Shown here piece by piece: positions 19,429 to 20,880 of a stretch of 20,880 nt of DNA (within the stretch, counting starts at the first letter, position 1; the number at the start of each line of letters is the position of its first letter). The stretch spans positions 1 through 20,880 of the forward strand of contig CALKHU010000105.1 of NCBI GenBank assembly GCA_937991555.1. The letters are read 5' to 3'. Source of the DNA: an uncultured Caulobacter sp. (GTDB taxonomy: Bacteria; Pseudomonadota; Alphaproteobacteria; Caulobacterales; Caulobacteraceae). Below the pieces are notes generated by a model. The model had not been told where the DNA came from and did not search any database. It saw only the letters and a list, made by a program, of their open reading frames with translations. The translations under genes and the position numbers were made by a program.

Positions 19429-20880
19429 CTAGAACGTCAGCACGCCCTCGTCCGGCGTGTCCGCGAACAGACGCGCCAGCTCCGTCGGCCTGCGGTCGCG
19501 GGCCATGGCCTGGTTGATGTAGCCCTTGTCGGTCAGCTCGCCGCTGGCGGCGTCGGGGGCGCCATCGAGGATCAGGGCGCGGGCGACCTTGCCGCCGCCG
19601 CCCCTGGCCGCCGCGTTCATGCGTTCGAGGCCGGACCGGATCGCTTCGCGCACCGCCTCAGGCGAGCCCAGTTTCGCGGCGCCGGCCGGGTCGAGGAACA
19701 GCATCAGGCCGACGCCCTCCTGGCCCTCGCCGCAGACCACCGCGTCGCTGACCGCGCCGCCGATGGCCGAGACGGCGGCGACGCGCAGGGCGCCGGCGGC
19801 GACGAAGGTGCCGCTGGCCAGCTTGAAGTTCTCGACCAGGCGGCCGTCGAACATCAGGCCGGCTTCCGGGTCGGCCGGGTCGATGGCGCGGGCGGCGTCG
19901 CCGAGCCGGTAGAAGCCCTCCTCGTCGAAGGCCTGGGCTGACAGCTCGGGCTCTCCCAGGTAGCCGGGCGAGACCTGCGGGCCCTTGACGCGGATCTCGA
20001 ACTTCTCGCCGGCCGGCACCAGCTTCACCGCCGTGCCCGGCACCGGCAGGCCGATCATGCCGCCGCGGCCGTTCAGCCAGTGGATGTTGCAGGCGGTCGG
20101 CCCGGTCTCGGTGGAGCCGTAGCCGGTGGCGAAGGTGATCCGCTCGCCGCAGACGCGGATGGCCACCGCCTGCACCCGGTCGATGATGCTCTGGGCGATC
20201 GAGGCGCCGCCGTACTGCAGCACCCGCACCCGCGAGAAGAAGGTGCGGGCGAGGTCGTCGTCCTTCTCCAGCTCGGACACGAACAGGCCCCAGCCGGCCG
20301 GGACCATGTTGTGGTAGGTCGGGGCGACCTCGCGCAGGTTGCGGATCGTCTCGCCCATCTTCGCCGGCGTCGGCTGTCCGGCGTCGATGTAGAGCGTGCC
20401 GCCCCGATGCAGGACCATGTGCAGGATGGCGTTGGCGCCCAGGCTGTGGCTCCAGGGGGCGGCGTTGACGACCACCGGCGGATCCGGGTCGTCGAAGCAG
20501 GCCGCGATCTGGGCGGCGTTGATCGAGATGTTGCGGTGCAGGCCGATCACGGCCTTCGGACGGCCAGTCGAGCCCGAGGTCAGCAGCAGCTTGGCGATGT
20601 CGTCCGGCCGGGCGATCGCGGCGGCGGGCGACGCCGACAGAAGGCTGTCGAAGGTCACGTCGCCGGGCCGCGCGTTGGCGCTGGCGATGACCGGCAGCCC
20701 CTTCAGGAACTCCGCGTCCAGCGCGCCGGAGAAGGCGGCCGCGTCATCGGTGTAGACCGCGTCCGGCTTCAGGACGCCGCAGGCGTAGGCCAGCCGCGAC
20801 AGGTCGGCCCCGGCCAGCCCGTACTGGGGCGAGACCGGCGCGACGGCGACCGACTGGCTCATGGCGGCGTAGGAGATCAG
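19429..20880 (-). CDS. Feruloyl-CoA synthase-type acyl-CoA ligase (5' end outside window)
   Basis: The C-terminal ~483 residues of an ANL-superfamily adenylate-forming ligase; the frame stays open to the right edge, so the start is missing. The ATP loop is LLLTSGSTGRPKAVIG. APWSHSLGANAILHMVLHRGGTLYIDAGQPTPAKMGETIRNLRE is the stretch that sets apart feruloyl-CoA synthases. GYGSTETGPT is the A5 motif, followed by GEKFEIRVKGPQVSPGYLG and FYRLGDAAR. The catalytic lysine region near the C-terminus reads GELTDKGYINQ, as in that family. It should activate ferulate or a related hydroxycinnamate or aryl/fatty acid to its CoA thioester using ATP. No feruloyl-CoA hydratase-lyase or vanillin dehydrogenase gene is visible, so the physiological acid is uncertain. 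An ATG at 20862 is internal to the expected domain and not the start. Confidence 0.88.
   Translation of the reverse strand: MISYAAMSQSVAVAPVSPQYGLAGADLSRLAYACGVLKPDAVYTDDAAAFSGALDAEFLKGLPVIASANARPGDVTFDSLLSASPAAAIARPDDIAKLLLTSGSTGRPKAVIGLHRNISINAAQIAACFDDPDPPVVVNAAPWSHSLGANAILHMVLHRGGTLYIDAGQPTPAKMGETIRNLREVAPTYHNMVPAGWGLFVSELEKDDDLARTFFSRVRVLQYGGASIAQSIIDRVQAVAIRVCGERITFATGYGSTETGPTACNIHWLNGRGGMIGLPVPGTAVKLVPAGEKFEIRVKGPQVSPGYLGEPELSAQAFDEEGFYRLGDAARAIDPADPEAGLMFDGRLVENFKLASGTFVAAGALRVAAVSAIGGAVSDAVVCGEGQEGVGLMLFLDPAGAAKLGSPEAVREAIRSGLERMNAAARGGGGKVARALILDGAPDAASGELTDKGYINQAMARDRRPTELARLFADTPDEGVLTF

Noticed and set aside
1..20880. CRISPR array, tRNA or rRNA genes, prophage
   Set aside because: No regularly spaced direct repeats, cloverleaf-like sequences, rRNA signatures or phage genes were seen on reading both strands.

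Overview
The window is a very GC-rich, gene-dense bacterial segment with G/C-ending codons throughout. It looks like ordinary chromosome from an alphaproteobacterium, most likely of the Caulobacter/Phenylobacterium/Brevundimonas type (order Caulobacterales). The reasons are the DUF1285 - CoA pyrophosphatase - CCA nucleotidyltransferase gene order, the many lipid/CoA-type SDR, thiolase and crotonase genes, and intergenic palindromes of the kind common in that group. The genus is an inference. No rRNA, tRNA, CRISPR array, prophage or transposase was seen.

Region by region. (1) 1-3170: the 3' end of hemF on the + strand, then a convergent - strand run of GNAT acetyltransferase, DUF1285, Nudix CoA pyrophosphatase and CCA-adding enzyme. 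(2) 3391-6921: + strand MFS exporter, multifunctional-enzyme-type SDR and thiolase. (3) 7038-9952: a tight - strand group of two SDRs and two GNATs, with start/stop overlaps at two of its three junctions. (4) 9953-10468: the only gap over 300 bases; no convincing gene, but a cluster of GGGACA/TGTCCC palindromes. (5) 10469-11735: a - strand marR-crotonase operon with a readable promoter and two tandem operator-like sites. (6) 11735-12270: a small DUF559 endonuclease-like gene boxed by two nearly identical inverted structured repeats. (7) 12280-13353: a metallo-beta-lactamase-fold hydrolase on the - strand, with a TTG start. (8) 13497-14872: a secreted protein made of five tandem ~80-residue repeats with four cysteines each, ending in a strong terminator. 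(9) 15047-18032: a - strand pair, FAD-linked D-2-hydroxyacid dehydrogenase and ThDP-dependent 2-oxoacid enzyme; the first gene has its ribosome binding site inside a perfect 8-bp hairpin. (10) 18169-20880: a YhhN-family membrane protein, a secreted TonB-C-like protein and a feruloyl-CoA-synthase-type ligase cut by the window end.

How the genes fit together. Much of the window concerns acyl-CoA and 2-oxoacid chemistry: CoA ligase, crotonase, SDR dehydrogenases, thiolase, CoA pyrophosphatase and a dehydrogenase/decarboxylase pair. They sit in several transcription units rather than one operon, so a single shared pathway is only an inference. The most notable items are the five-repeat cysteine protein, the DUF559 gene enclosed by covarying inverted repeats, the marR double operator with an apparent leaderless start, the hairpin-occluded ribosome binding site at 18035-18058, and six loci of paired palindromes between genes.
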